Shown: positions 28,559-38,459, numbered from the stretch's first letter. The stretch: 64,000 nucleotides of DNA from Ignavibacterium sp. (GCA_018335755.1 JAGXRK010000019.1:166669-230668); one strand, 5' to 3'. Made by a program: numbers and translations. Notes: generated by a model not told the origin, from the sequence alone.

Positions 28559-30028
28559 ATGATAAGCGAAACAGTGCGAGTACGATTTGCTCCCAGTCCA
28601 ACCGGGTATCTTCATATTGGCGGATTAAGGACGGCATTATATAATTATCTTTTTGCAAGACACAATAAGGGTAGTTTTGTTTTACGTATTGAAGATACTG
28701 ACCGAAACAGATTTGTTGAGGGTGCAGTTGAAAGTCTCATTTCTACTTTAAACTGGATTGGCCTTAACTACGATGAGGGACCTGAAGCAAAGGGAGATTT
28801 TGGACCTTACCAGCAATCCAAAAGATTAGATATTTACAAAAAATTTGCTGATGAACTATTAGAAAAAGGTAAAGCGTACAAGTGTTTTTGCACTCCGGAA
28901 AGATTGCAGCAACTCCGGGAAGAACAGCAAAAGCAGAAACTTCCGCAGTCAAAGTATGATAAGCATTGTCTGGGTCTTTCACAGGATGAAATTATTAAAA
29001 AGTGCGATTCAGGTATTCCTTTTGTAATACGCTTAAATGTGCCTGATAATCAAAAAGTTATTTTTGACGATGTTATAAGGGAAAGAGTTGAGTTTGACAC
29101 TTCAAACATTGACGACCAGGTTTTAATTAAGAGTGATGGATACCCTACTTATCATCTGGCAAATGTGGTTGATGACCATCTTATGAGGATAACTCATGTT
29201 ATTCGCGGTGAGGAGTGGTTATCGTCAACCCCTAAACATATTTTACTTTATGATTTTTTTAATTGGGAAAAACCTGTTTTTGCTCATTTGCCCTTATTAC
29301 TTAATCCGGATCGTTCAAAACTTAGCAAGCGTCAGGGCGATGTAGCTGTCGAAGATTATCAATCTAAAGGTTATCTTAAAGAAGCTCTAATAAACTTTGT
29401 TGCTTTACTTGGGTGGAATGCTGGTGATGATAAAGAATTTTATTACATCGAAGAACTTATTGAAAAATTTTCTCTGGAAAGAGTTAATAAAGCCGGCGCC
29501 GTTTTCGATTTACAAAAATTAAACTGGCTAAATGCTGAGCATCTACGTGCAATGCCGGATTATGAGATTCTCGAATTATTAAAACAGGAGATTCAAAAGT
29601 CAAGTTTGCCTACGGCGGAAAAAAGTCAAAACTATTCTGATGAGTATCTGCTTCAGGTAATTGAAGCAATGAAGGAGCGAGTTTCTTTTATTTATGAATT
29701 TATAGTAAACGCTCCCTACTTTTTTAAAGCACCGGATAATTATGAAGAAGAAATATTTAAAAAAAGATGGACATCAGAATCTCCTGAAATATTAAATGAT
29801 TTATCTGCAGCATATTCACTTTTAGATAAGCCTACAAAAGAGGATTATGAATCCGAATTGAAAAAACTAGCTGAGTCAAAACAAATCGGAGTAGGAAAAA
29901 TTATTCATCCATTGAGATTAGCAGTTTCAGGAATGGGCAACGGTCCGGGAGTTTATGATATTGTTAAAATTATTGGAAAAGAAGAAACAATTAATCGTAT
30001 TAAAACAGCAATAGAAAAATTAAAATGA
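28559..30028 (+). CDS. gltX: Glutamyl-tRNA synthetase
   Basis: Class I synthetase charging tRNA-Glu. The 489-residue protein has [20 protein letters not shown] at the N-terminus (HIGG variant of HIGH), the EDTDRNR segment, and the KLSKR loop ([11 protein letters not shown], about 260). C-terminal anticodon-binding helices are present, so it looks full length. Its stop overlaps the glnS start by 4 bases. Confidence 0.96.
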   Translation: MISETVRVRFAPSPTGYLHIGGLRTALYNYLFARHNKGSFVLRIEDTDRNRFVEGAVESLISTLNWIGLNYDEGPEAKGDFGPYQQSKRLDIYKKFADELLEKGKAYKCFCTPERLQQLREEQQKQKLPQSKYDKHCLGLSQDEIIKKCDSGIPFVIRLNVPDNQKVIFDDVIRERVEFDTSNIDDQVLIKSDGYPTYHLANVVDDHLMRITHVIRGEEWLSSTPKHILLYDFFNWEKPVFAHLPLLLNPDRSKLSKRQGDVAVEDYQSKGYLKEALINFVALLGWNAGDDKEFYYIEELIEKFSLERVNKAGAVFDLQKLNWLNAEHLRAMPDYEILELLKQEIQKSSLPTAEKSQNYSDEYLLQVIEAMKERVSFIYEFIVNAPYFFKAPDNYEEEIFKKRWTSESPEILNDLSAAYSLLDKPTKEDYESELKKLAESKQIGVGKIIHPLRLAVSGMGNGPGVYDIVKIIGKEETINRIKTAIEKLK

Positions 30029-31746
30029 ATTTTATGAGCGAAAACATTAACGAAGTAAATAACGAAAATAAACAAGCCTCTAAAAATTTTATTGACGAAA
30101 TTATTGATGAGGATCTGAAAACTAATAAATACAACGGAAGAGTTCACACACGCTTCCCTCCTGAACCGAATGGTTATCTTCACATTGGTCACGCTAAATC
30201 TATTTGCTTGAACTTTGGTCTTGCTCAAAAATATAACGGCAGTTGCAATCTAAGGTTTGATGATACAAATCCTACCAAGGAAGAACAGGAATATGTTGAC
30301 TCAATTATTGAAGACATTAAGTGGCTCGGTTTTGAATGGGATAATGAGGTACTTTATGCATCAGATTATTTTCAACAACTGTATGAATATGCGATCAGAT
30401 TAATTAAAAAAGGTAAGGCATATGTTGACTCACAATCAGCTGAAGAAATAAAGGATACAAGAGGAACCCCAACTGAAGGAGGAAAAGAAAGTCCTTTCAG
30501 AAACAGATCTGTTGAAGAAAATCTTAAACTGTTTGAAAAAATGAAAGCAGGTGAGTTTAAAGATGGGGAACTTGTACTTAGAGCAAAAATTGATATGTCT
30601 TCACCTAATATGAATATGCGCGATCCTATTATGTTCAGGATTCGTCATGCATCTCATCACCGCACCGGTGATAAATGGTGCATCTACCCGATGTACGATT
30701 GGGCTCACGGACAATCGGATTCTATTGAAGGAATAACGCATTCAATTTGTACACTTGAATTCGAAAATCATCGTCCGTTATACAACTGGTTTATAGATGA
30801 ACTTGAGATATACCATCCTCAGCAGATTGAATTCGCAAGACTAAATCTTTCCTATACAGTTTTGAGTAAGAGAAAATTATTACAATTAGTTGAAGAAAAA
30901 ACAGTAAGTGGTTGGGACGACCCAAGAATGCCGACTATTTCTGGATTCCGGAGAAGAGGTTATACTCCTGAATCAATCAGAAATTTTGCTGACAGGGTTG
31001 GTGTTGCCAGAAGAGATAATGTTATAGACGTTTCACTTCTCGAATTCAGTATTCGAGAAGACCTCAATAAAAGAGCTAAGCGTGTAATGGCTGTGCTTAA
31101 TCCAATTAAATTAGTTTTAACTAACTACCCGGATGCACAGATTGAAGAACTGGAAGCCGTAAACAATCCGGAAGACCCTTCAATGGGATCTAGAATGATA
31201 CCTTTTTCTAAAGAACTTTTTATTGAACGCGACGACTTTATGGAAAATCCTTCTAAGAAATTCTTCAGGCTTTCTCCCGGTAATGAAGTCAGACTAAGAT
31301 ATGCATACATTATTAAATGTGAAGAAGTAATAAAAGATGATGATGGAAACATGATTGAGTTAAGATGCACTTATGATCCTGAAACCAGAAGCGGAACAGG
31401 AACAAGCAGCAAAAAAGTTAAAGGTACTATTCACTGGGTTTCAGCTAAACAGGCAATTAATGCTGAAGTAAGATTATATGACAGATTGTTTAACCATTCT
31501 GATCCGGATGGCGACAAAGAAGTAGACTTCAAATCCCATCTAAATCCTGCATCATTAGAAGTGGTGACAAATTGCAAATTAGAACCAGGATTAGTAAATG
31601 CTTCTGCGGGTGATAAATTTCAGTTTGAAAGATTAGGATATTTCTGTGTAGACATAAAAGACTCGAAAGAAGGTAATCTTGTTTTTAACAGAACGGTGAC
31701 TTTAAAAGATTCCTGGGCAAAAATTCAGAAGTTAGATAAAAGTTAA
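30025..31746 (+). CDS. glnS: Glutaminyl-tRNA synthetase
   Basis: Charges tRNA-Gln directly. The 573-residue protein shows [17 protein letters not shown] with the HIGH motif, [16 protein letters not shown], the VLSKRK version of KMSKS, and a C-terminal beta-barrel anticodon domain. GlnRS is found in a minority of bacteria and the presence here suggests Gln-tRNA need not be made by transamidation. The ATG overlaps the gltX stop (ATGA), and an alternative ATG follows three codons later. The pair is likely translationally coupled. Confidence 0.96.
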   Translation: MNFMSENINEVNNENKQASKNFIDEIIDEDLKTNKYNGRVHTRFPPEPNGYLHIGHAKSICLNFGLAQKYNGSCNLRFDDTNPTKEEQEYVDSIIEDIKWLGFEWDNEVLYASDYFQQLYEYAIRLIKKGKAYVDSQSAEEIKDTRGTPTEGGKESPFRNRSVEENLKLFEKMKAGEFKDGELVLRAKIDMSSPNMNMRDPIMFRIRHASHHRTGDKWCIYPMYDWAHGQSDSIEGITHSICTLEFENHRPLYNWFIDELEIYHPQQIEFARLNLSYTVLSKRKLLQLVEEKTVSGWDDPRMPTISGFRRRGYTPESIRNFADRVGVARRDNVIDVSLLEFSIREDLNKRAKRVMAVLNPIKLVLTNYPDAQIEELEAVNNPEDPSMGSRMIPFSKELFIERDDFMENPSKKFFRLSPGNEVRLRYAYIIKCEEVIKDDDGNMIELRCTYDPETRSGTGTSSKKVKGTIHWVSAKQAINAEVRLYDRLFNHSDPDGDKEVDFKSHLNPASLEVVTNCKLEPGLVNASAGDKFQFERLGYFCVDIKDSKEGNLVFNRTVTLKDSWAKIQKLDKS

Positions 31747-31755
31747 TCTTTAAGA

Positions 31756-31965
31756 TTAAACTTTTGCACCGATCTTATAAATTTTAAGCAGTTGTAAGAA
31801 GTATTCTATTTTATCCCTGTCTAAAAGATTCGGAATTTTTTTAACATCACTGTAAATTTTAGTTATTCCGGTAAACTCGCCAAGGCTATTAACAAACATT
31901 TGAATGACTTTGCCATCATCTTCAATTTCATAGTGACCGTCATAACCGATGTAAGTTTTACTCAT
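31756..31965 (-). CDS. Small hypothetical protein (69 aa)
   Basis: Not recognised. The protein is soluble and mixed alpha/beta: a beta-like N-terminal half (TYIGYDGHYEIEDDGKVIQMF) and a Leu/Ile/Lys-rich helical tail. AAAGG lies 8 bases before the ATG, which supports translation. It is downstream of the 65-residue gene on the same strand (20-base gap), and its end converges with glnS (9-base gap). Confidence 0.6.
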   Translation of the reverse strand: MSKTYIGYDGHYEIEDDGKVIQMFVNSLGEFTGITKIYSDVKKIPNLLDRDKIEYFLQLLKIYKIGAKV

Positions 31966-31985
31966 AATGTAATCCTTTATTACAA

Positions 31986-32183
31986 TTAATCGAATCTCAA
32001 TTCTTCCGGTTTCTTAATCATTTCTATATCCAGATAAGAAATTTCAGGTATATGATGTTCCTCTAAAATATCTTCAATTTCTTCTTCTGAATAATCATCA
32101 ACATCCTCCCAGTTCGGCTGCAAAATAAAAACGTCATGTAACTTTGTACGTTTTTGGTTTTTCTTTTTTCTATCTGACTTCAT
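31986..32183 (-). CDS. Small acidic hypothetical protein (65 aa)
   Basis: Not recognised. A basic N-terminus (SDRKKKNQKRTK) is followed by a strongly acidic helical part (YSEEEIEDILEEHH). AAGGAAAGG just before the ATG is a strong ribosome site. The two-faced charge could suit an RNA- or protein-binding accessory factor, but no function can be assigned. Likely in one transcript with the 69-residue gene. Confidence 0.6.
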   Translation of the reverse strand: MKSDRKKKNQKRTKLHDVFILQPNWEDVDDYSEEEIEDILEEHHIPEISYLDIEMIKKPEELRFD

Positions 32184-32470
32184 GTTTACACCTTTCCTTG
32201 TTTAAATATGAATTACAACAGGCGTGCCAAAGATTAAAAGTGTGAGGAGAGGTGAAAAAGTAACGCTGTCAGGATTGAATATTTAGAATTATATTCAAAT
32301 GTAGATTATTGCTCAGAGTGAAACATTTTTTTGCTTAGAGAACTGAAGTTTTTTATGTTTGTCACACGTTTTGGGGTTTTCTATAAATAAATTGAAATTA
32401 ATTGTTGCAGTTATGTGAAGTCGTTTGGGTAGGTAGATTTAGAGATGGTGTTGAGAATCTTATAAAAAAT

Positions 32471-32556
32471 GCCGAAGTGGCGGAATTGGTAGACGCGCTG
32501 GACTCAAAATCCAGTATGGCTCACCCCATGTGCCGGTTCGAGTCCGGCCTTCGGTA
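32471..32556 (+). tRNA. tRNA-Leu (CAA anticodon)
   Basis: Acceptor arms GCCGAAG (32471-32477) and CTTCGGT (32549-32555) pair with one G-U. The anticodon stem CTGGA/TCCAG holds the loop CTCAAAA, giving anticodon CAA, which reads UUG. A long variable arm and the GGTTCGAGTCC T-arm fit tRNA-Leu. CCA is not encoded. A terminator follows directly. Confidence 0.96.
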
Positions 32557-32558
32557 CT

Positions 32559-32595
32559 AAAAAACGAATGAGGACAATGCTCTCATTCGTTTTTC
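32559..32595. terminator. Bidirectional terminator after tRNA-Leu
   Basis: ACGAATGAG (32564-32572) pairs with CTCATTCGT (32582-32590), with an A-run on the left and TTTTC on the right. Confidence 0.85.
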
Positions 32596-32646
32596 TTTAA
32601 ATAGACTTACTTCTATTAAGATTTGAGAAGAGCAAGCTGAAAAAAA

Positions 32647-32895
32647 CTAAGCTTCTTTATTGTACTCTTCAACAGCCATTTTTTCCAATGACTCTTTCAT
32701 TTCTTTTGTAAGAATAACTCTGTCATAAAATTTTCCATCCTTCCCCTTTTCATCAGGAGAAGAAACGAATAATCCATTAGATCCATTTATCAATTTGAAT
32801 CCCTTAATTATAATCCCTTCCGATGTTTCTACATCAAAGAAGGCTGCTGTTTTACTACTTGAGTTCTCAAGCTTGTTCATTCGATAGATTTTCAT
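32647..32895 (-). CDS. SpoVG-family protein
   Basis: An 82-residue protein with the SpoVG pattern: an N-terminal strand ending MNKL, a middle FKLINGSNGLFVSSPDEKGKDG segment equal to the family's IRVIEGNNGLFVAMPS region, and a C-terminal helix with EEYNKE. SpoVG proteins are small nucleic-acid-binding regulators; in non-sporulating bacteria the role is not defined. GGAGG lies 5 bases before the ATG, a strong start. Monocistronic, converging on tRNA-Leu. Confidence 0.82.
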   Translation of the reverse strand: MKIYRMNKLENSSSKTAAFFDVETSEGIIIKGFKLINGSNGLFVSSPDEKGKDGKFYDRVILTKEMKESLEKMAVEEYNKEA

Positions 32896-33160
32896 CTATA
32901 CCTCCGATATTTTTGTTATTAGTTAGTTTGAACGACCCATAAATATCTATTTGACAGGATAATTGAAGGGATTACACCTCCAGTTAGCTATCATTTATTA
33001 ATGTTTTAGATTAAGATAAAAAACATCAGGCTTAAGTCAAATCTATTAATCAATATTTTTTATTTTTTTATTATAATTTTAAGAAAAACACCGTTTAAAT
33101 TTGTTACAACTGAATATTAATGCTGATCAAAAAGTATTTCAGTTAATATTTTAAAGTGCT

Positions 33161-33781
33161 ATGTTTGTGCTAAATTTTTTTAATATGAGTGCTAATTACA
33201 AAAATATAATCGCAATAATAATTGTTAGCTCAACAATCGGTTTTATATATAATTCATTAAATCCTAAAGGCATACCACTAATAAAGGAAAAGCGTATTCT
33301 GATATTTGAAGAAGAACAGTCAGAAATTACGGATTCTGATTTAACTGATACTCCCGTTACAGAAAGGAATGAAATTGAAGAGCAAATTATCGCTCCAAGT
33401 GAGGGAAATATCATTAAAGAAGAAATTCCTAATGCCGTCAGGGAATTTACGAAGCCCGTTGCTATTCGATTATCAAGAGCTTACCAATTATATAATCAGG
33501 GAGTAATATTTATTGACTCCCGCTCTAAAGAGGAATATGCTGACGGACACATAAAAGGAGCCATTAACATTCCTTTTTATGAATCCGAAAAGTATGAGGA
33601 TGTTTTAAATAAGATAGATAAGAACGAAATTATTGTTACTTATTGTAGCGGCGAAGATTGTGACACAAGTATTCTGCACGGTGATGAATTGTTTGAGAAA
33701 GGTTATAAAAGAGTTTATATATTCCATGGCGGCTGGGATGATTGGCTGGAAACCGGATATCCTGTAGAATCAAAATTATAA
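33161..33781 (+). CDS. Membrane-anchored rhodanese-like protein
   Basis: A 206-residue protein with one N-terminal membrane segment (about 16-30), an acidic linker (about 45-85) and a C-terminal rhodanese domain (about 95-205). The domain shows FIDSRSKEEYADGHIKGAINIP and the active loop YCSGEDCDTS with the catalytic Cys. Such proteins carry sulfane sulfur or act as redox relays in the periplasm. The next gene, 10 bases on, is MauE/DoxX-like, so the pair may work in thiol or sulfur metabolism at the inner membrane. Met1 and Met9 are both possible starts. Confidence 0.87.
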   Translation: MFVLNFFNMSANYKNIIAIIIVSSTIGFIYNSLNPKGIPLIKEKRILIFEEEQSEITDSDLTDTPVTERNEIEEQIIAPSEGNIIKEEIPNAVREFTKPVAIRLSRAYQLYNQGVIFIDSRSKEEYADGHIKGAINIPFYESEKYEDVLNKIDKNEIIVTYCSGEDCDTSILHGDELFEKGYKRVYIFHGGWDDWLETGYPVESKL

Positions 33782-33791
33782 TTCCTTATAG

Positions 33792-34238
33792 ATGAAAAAA
33801 TTATTATTGAACAGCTATTTATTATTTTTCTTTAGAATTGCACTCGGATTTCTATTCATTTATGCGGGAGCTGAAAAGATTTCTGACCCGGCAGGATTTT
33901 CATTATCTATTTCAAACTATAAATTACTTCCGATTTATATGATAAATTTCTTTGCCATTTCAATGCCCTGGATTGAAATAGTCGCAGGTATTCTGCTTGT
34001 TTTTGGAATAGCCGTAAAAGAAAATGCTTTTATCTTAAATACAATGCTGATTGTTTTTATTTTTGCAATCAGTATCAGTTTAGCAAGAGGTCTTAGTATT
34101 GACTGCGGATGTTTCGGTAAGGGAAATCAGATAGGCATTCAAAAACTTATTGAAAACTCTTTGATGTTTTTTGCAGGAGTTCTGCTTATCATGTTTGATT
34201 CAAAAATATTAGCTCTAAAAAATAATCATTCAGAATGA
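33792..34238 (+). CDS. MauE/DoxX-family membrane protein
   Basis: A 148-residue inner-membrane protein with four membrane segments. The N-terminal half (RIALGFLFIYAGAEKISDP) is the DoxX/MauE signature and the SIDCGCFG motif near residue 100 is typical of MauE-like proteins. MauE and its relatives are thought to help oxidise or transfer thiols, which fits the adjacent rhodanese. The stop lies inside a palindrome shared with the convergent dnaE-like gene; the two coding regions overlap by 13 bases. Confidence 0.85.
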   Translation: MKKLLLNSYLLFFFRIALGFLFIYAGAEKISDPAGFSLSISNYKLLPIYMINFFAISMPWIEIVAGILLVFGIAVKENAFILNTMLIVFIFAISISLARGLSIDCGCFGKGNQIGIQKLIENSLMFFAGVLLIMFDSKILALKNNHSE

Positions 34239-34247
34239 TTTTTAGAG
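34213..34247. terminator. Bidirectional terminator overlapping two stop codons
   Basis: AATCATTC (34224-34231) and GAATGATT (34233-34240) form a tight stem extended outward by CTCTAAAA (34213-34220) and TTTTAGAG. It carries A- and T-runs on its two sides. The mauE-like and dnaE-like reading frames both end inside it, so both proteins end in NHSE. Confidence 0.7.
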
Positions 34248-35833
34248 ATCATATTGACTGTATCTCTTAAAACTCCAAGTGATCGCTGACTTAACAAATC
34301 AATTTTTATCAAACCTAAATCCTCAATCGAATACATATCGGGTTGAGTAATAATCAATCCAAGCCCTTTATTCTTTGCATACTCAAGCGCACAATAGTCT
34401 GTAACTTTGGAGGGAGTTATTACAATTCCGCCCGGATGAATACTAAGGTGACGCGGAAAATTAGCCAATCTGGTTGCATACCGAACAATACTTTTCCACG
34501 GTTCAATATTGAAATTAATATTTTTAGCTTCCGGAAAAATATTTGCAACTTCGGGAAGATTGGAAGCATCTGTCCACGGGATGAATTTAGAATATTTTGA
34601 AATTTCTCTGTCAGATATCCCAAATGCCTTCGCAGTTTCTCGGAAAGCTGATCTTGCTTTAAAAGTAACATGAGTTGAAATCATAGCTACACGTTCATAA
34701 CCGTATCTTTCAAAAACAAAACGAACAATTTCATCCCGTTCCTTCCAGGAAAAATCGATATCAACATCCGGAGGACTGCTTCTGGCTTTATTCAGAAATC
34801 TTTCGAAGTATAAATTATGTTTGATAGGATCGACCTGGGTTAAATCCAGCAGATATGCTACAAGACTGTTTGCGGCGGAACCTCTTCCAATGGTCATCAT
34901 TCCCCTTCTCTTTGCTTCCTTAACAATTTCCCACACAATTAGGAAATAATCATTAAAACTGAGTTCATCTATGACACTCAACTCATAATCAAGTCTCTTC
35001 AAAATTTTATCAGTTATTTTGTCATATTTTTTATGCAGTCCATCATAACTTAGTTTGGCTAAATAATTTCTTGCTGACTCATTTACCGGAAGCGGAAATT
35101 CAGGATACTTATACTCACCGATTTTAAGATCAACATTACATTTGGAAGCTATATAATCCGAGTTGCTTAGAGCATCCGGAATTGATCTGTAAAGTCTGTT
35201 TAATAATTCCGGATCTTTGAAGTAATACTCTTGATCTGCGAAATCCTGATCTTCTAAGTCATCTACAGTTTTATTAAGATCAATTGCTCTTAAAAGTTTA
35301 TGCAATTCATAATCTTCTTCAGTTAAGAAATATACGGGATTGGTGGCAACGTAATTAATTCCATAATCAATACAATAATTATAAATTTCTCTTGTCTTCT
35401 TTTTCTGACTTTTTGTTGAAATGATTTCAGCAAATAAGTTTTTATGAATGCTTATGCTCTTAAGTAGCTCAAGAGAGTGAGTAATGGTGAAAATATTTTT
35501 TTTATATTCATTAAGAATTTTTATCAGTGAAAAATCATCATTCACTTTCCGCATCGTAATTATTTTACACAGTTCATTGTAACCCGCTATATTTTTTGCA
35601 AGCAGAACAGCATAAGTATTATCATTCTGAGGATCAGTAATTAAGGCACCTAAAATGGGTTTTACATTTTCTTCTTTGGCTTTTTTATAGAATGGAATCA
35701 ATCCATACATTCCATTTGTATCGGTGAGTGCAATTGAAGTGAGATTGAATTTCTTTGCCGTCTGGATTAAATCATCCGGTTTAACTGTGCCGTATAATAG
35801 GCTATAATGGGAGTGTACATTTATTGGTACCAT
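34226..35833 (-). CDS. Half-length DNA polymerase III alpha (PHP plus palm), truncated
   Basis: A 535-residue product equal to the N-terminal half of DnaE-type polymerases (normally about 1000-1200). The PHP domain begins at NVHSHYSLLYG (His7, His9). The palm contains GRGSAANSLVAYLL and the catalytic PPDVDIDF (Asp356, Asp358), and the third catalytic Asp is Asp512 in LIKIDLLSQRSLG. The chain stops 23 residues later, so fingers, beta-clamp-binding and OB parts are missing. The reading frame is clean and ends at a bidirectional terminator. It may be a stable half protein, one piece of a split enzyme, or a remnant. No other polymerase fragment is in the window. Confidence 0.88.
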   Translation of the reverse strand: MVPINVHSHYSLLYGTVKPDDLIQTAKKFNLTSIALTDTNGMYGLIPFYKKAKEENVKPILGALITDPQNDNTYAVLLAKNIAGYNELCKIITMRKVNDDFSLIKILNEYKKNIFTITHSLELLKSISIHKNLFAEIISTKSQKKKTREIYNYCIDYGINYVATNPVYFLTEEDYELHKLLRAIDLNKTVDDLEDQDFADQEYYFKDPELLNRLYRSIPDALSNSDYIASKCNVDLKIGEYKYPEFPLPVNESARNYLAKLSYDGLHKKYDKITDKILKRLDYELSVIDELSFNDYFLIVWEIVKEAKRRGMMTIGRGSAANSLVAYLLDLTQVDPIKHNLYFERFLNKARSSPPDVDIDFSWKERDEIVRFVFERYGYERVAMISTHVTFKARSAFRETAKAFGISDREISKYSKFIPWTDASNLPEVANIFPEAKNINFNIEPWKSIVRYATRLANFPRHLSIHPGGIVITPSKVTDYCALEYAKNKGLGLIITQPDMYSIEDLGLIKIDLLSQRSLGVLRDTVNMISKNHSE

Positions 35834-35889
35834 AACAACGGCAGGAATTTATGCAATTAAAATGAAAAGTTAAATAAAAGAAATCCGTT

Positions 35890-37170
35890 TTAATGCTCTA
35901 ATGCTTTATCAGCTATATCTTTCCGGTAGTAAATTCCATCAAAATGGATTTTACTGATAGCACTGTAGGCTTTTTTCTTTGCAGCTTTCAGGTCACCGAC
36001 TTCTGAAATTGCAGTAACACCAAGAACTCTTCCGCCATCGGTAAAGATTTGCGCACCTATTTGTTTTGTACCAGCGTGAAAAATTACGATGTCTTCGGTG
36101 ATGTTTTCAATGCCGGTAATTTCAATACCTTTTCGGTAAACATCCGGGTAACCTTCTGATGCAGCTACAACGCATACGGAAGCTGCACTTGAAAAGCTCA
36201 CCGAAGATTTATCCAATTTGCCGGATGCAGCAGAGTATAATAATTTGAGAAAATCACCATCAATTAGTGGAAGAACCGCCTGAGTTTCCGGATCACCGAA
36301 TCTACAATTAAACTCTACTACATTAACATTATTATCTTTTATCATGAGACCGGCATAAAGACAACCAATAAAGTTTTTTCCTTCAATTTTCAATTGATTT
36401 AGGGTAGGTTTTATAATCTTTTCTGCAACTATATTAAGAATTTCTGCATTAACAATCGGTGCCGGAGAATAAGCGCCCATACCTCCGGTATTTTTTCCTG
36501 TATCTCCATCACCTATTCTTTTATGATCCTGAGATGATGGAAGAAGTAAAAAATCCTTTCCGTCAGTTACAGCAAAAATTGATGCTTCCTCGCCAACCAG
36601 GAAATCTTCAATAATTAATTTACTTCCTGATTCACCAAAAACTCTATCTACAAAAATCTGAATAAGTGCCTCGCCGGCTTGTTCAAATTTTTCACAAATA
36701 ATAACGCCCTTACCTGCAGCTAATCCATCAGCTTTGATAACGACCGGATAGTTAACTGTTTTCAAATAATCCGAAGCTGCTTCAAATTGACCGGAATCAA
36801 ATTCTTTGTATCCTGCAGTAGGAACACCTGCCTTAAACATAATATCTTTTGCAAAAGATTTGCTTGCTTCAATCATCGCCGCGTCTGAGTCAGGTCCAAA
36901 AACTTTAAACCCTGATTTCCGCAGCAAGTCAGAAAGCCCATCTACAAGGGGTTGTTCGGGACCAATTACAATAAGATCGATAGATTTTTCTTTGCAGAAT
37001 TTAATAACTTCATCATGATCTGAAATATTTATGCTTACGTTTTCGCTTACTGAAGATGTTCCCGGATTGCCCGGCATACAGTAGAGTTTTTTTAGTGATT
37101 TGCTCCTGCTTATTATCCAGGCAATCGTATGTTCTCTGCCGCCAGCTCCAATAACTAAAACAGTATACAT
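35890..37170 (-). CDS. purD: Phosphoribosylamine-glycine ligase
   Basis: Second step of purine synthesis, joining phosphoribosylamine and glycine with ATP. The 426-residue protein has VIGAGGREHTIAW at the N-terminus, the GPEQPLVDGL segment, ATP-grasp motifs (VIKADGLAAGKGVIIC), and the NCRFGDPETQAVLP signature. Its ATG shares one base with the stop of the glycosyltransferase gene upstream (TAATG), so the two are probably coupled even though their functions differ. Confidence 0.96.
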   Translation of the reverse strand: MYTVLVIGAGGREHTIAWIISRSKSLKKLYCMPGNPGTSSVSENVSINISDHDEVIKFCKEKSIDLIVIGPEQPLVDGLSDLLRKSGFKVFGPDSDAAMIEASKSFAKDIMFKAGVPTAGYKEFDSGQFEAASDYLKTVNYPVVIKADGLAAGKGVIICEKFEQAGEALIQIFVDRVFGESGSKLIIEDFLVGEEASIFAVTDGKDFLLLPSSQDHKRIGDGDTGKNTGGMGAYSPAPIVNAEILNIVAEKIIKPTLNQLKIEGKNFIGCLYAGLMIKDNNVNVVEFNCRFGDPETQAVLPLIDGDFLKLLYSAASGKLDKSSVSFSSAASVCVVAASEGYPDVYRKGIEITGIENITEDIVIFHAGTKQIGAQIFTDGGRVLGVTAISEVGDLKAAKKKAYSAISKIHFDGIYYRKDIADKALEH

Positions 37171-38450
37171 TATATTGGTCTCAATTTTTGTTGAAATTGT
37201 TTTGATAACATTTCAGTTAAATAATCTCGTCTGTATTTCTCAAGTATTGTTTCTTCGGGTTTTGGAAGCTGATTCTTTTTATATAGCTCATATACTGTTA
37301 ATAAAGTCTGCTTTATATCAGAAATATTATCAGGTTCACAAATAAATCCTGCACCATACTCTTCAACAGCCATCTTTGCTGCGCCATCCGGAACGCATGC
37401 AATAACTGGTTTTTGAGCTCCGACATATTCATACACCTTGCCCGGCAGAATAGCATCAATATTCTTTAATCTATCAACCATAAACCACAGCACATCGGCA
37501 GATTTTATTTTTGCAATTGAATCGTCATGATTTACATATCCAAAATCCTTCACAAACTCCTGAAGATTCAGTTTTCGCACAAGTTTCCTGTTTTCTTTTC
37601 CAAGGTAACCAACAAAATGCAATTCAATTTCTACTGCAATATCTGGTCTTTCTACTGATAAATCTTTAAAAGCTTTTAAGAAATACTTTGGAGTATTGTA
37701 AGCCATAAATATTCCGGAATACATAATTACCAGTTTATTTTTCGGTTTTGGATTCGCAGGAATTCTTTCAAAGTCCTCAGGATCAAAACCGTGAGATAGA
37801 ATTACAATATCATCAAATGAAAGAAATGGAAAATCTTTTAAAAGTTTTTCTTTGATCCTTCTGTTTGTTACAAGAACTCTGTCAACAGCTTTAAGTGCAT
37901 TGTATTCTTCCTTTTTGTGCAGGTGCTTATGAACCGGAGTAGGATAGAATGAAAAATAACTTTCATACCAAAGATCGCGGTAATCTACAAATATTGGAAT
38001 ATCACTTTTCTTTCTGATTTGAGATACATAACTAAAAGCTGAGAACGGAGGACAAGTGATAAAAATTGCATCAAAATGTTCATTCAAAATTATTTCTTCA
38101 ACTTTTTTATAAGCTTTTTTAGACCAGGAAATTTTATTATCAGGTATGAAAATAGTTTGACTGATCCTGTTTAAAATTTTCCTAATAAACTCCGTTGGCA
38201 GTTTTATAGTACCAAACTTAGCAAGCATAGCATTTGGTTCTTTTCCGCCAATTCTAATAACCTGTATGTTAAGATCATCGAGTTCTTTTGTTAAAGAAAC
38301 ATCGTGAGCAAAATATCCTACTTCACCAGTTGTAATAACAGTCGGCTGCCAGTTAAAATTTTTTAAGTATTTAACAAACTTAAGAGTCCTTTGAACTCCG
38401 CTTAAGCCCATTGGCGGGAAATAGTACGCAATAACAAGAACTTTAAACAT
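37170..38450 (-). CDS. Glycosyltransferase family 4-like protein
   Basis: A 426-residue GT-B-fold transferase. The N-terminal domain starts VLVIAYYFPPMGLSGVQRTLKF, typical of GT4 enzymes; the C-terminal domain has IMYSGIFMAYNTPKYFLKAF and the PGKVYEYVGAQKPVIACVP donor-binding motif with the conserved Glu. Such proteins build cell-surface glycans, but donor and acceptor are unknown and no polysaccharide locus surrounds it. It is followed by purD with a one-base overlap and preceded by guaB at 9 bases. Confidence 0.88.
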   Translation of the reverse strand: MFKVLVIAYYFPPMGLSGVQRTLKFVKYLKNFNWQPTVITTGEVGYFAHDVSLTKELDDLNIQVIRIGGKEPNAMLAKFGTIKLPTEFIRKILNRISQTIFIPDNKISWSKKAYKKVEEIILNEHFDAIFITCPPFSAFSYVSQIRKKSDIPIFVDYRDLWYESYFSFYPTPVHKHLHKKEEYNALKAVDRVLVTNRRIKEKLLKDFPFLSFDDIVILSHGFDPEDFERIPANPKPKNKLVIMYSGIFMAYNTPKYFLKAFKDLSVERPDIAVEIELHFVGYLGKENRKLVRKLNLQEFVKDFGYVNHDDSIAKIKSADVLWFMVDRLKNIDAILPGKVYEYVGAQKPVIACVPDGAAKMAVEEYGAGFICEPDNISDIKQTLLTVYELYKKNQLPKPEETILEKYRRDYLTEMLSKQFQQKLRPI

Positions 38451-38459
38451 AAAAAAATT

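Noticed and set aside
34226..35833. Split-intein explanation for the half DnaE
   Set aside because: The C-terminus shows no intein N-terminal motif; the chain stops directly after palm sequence.
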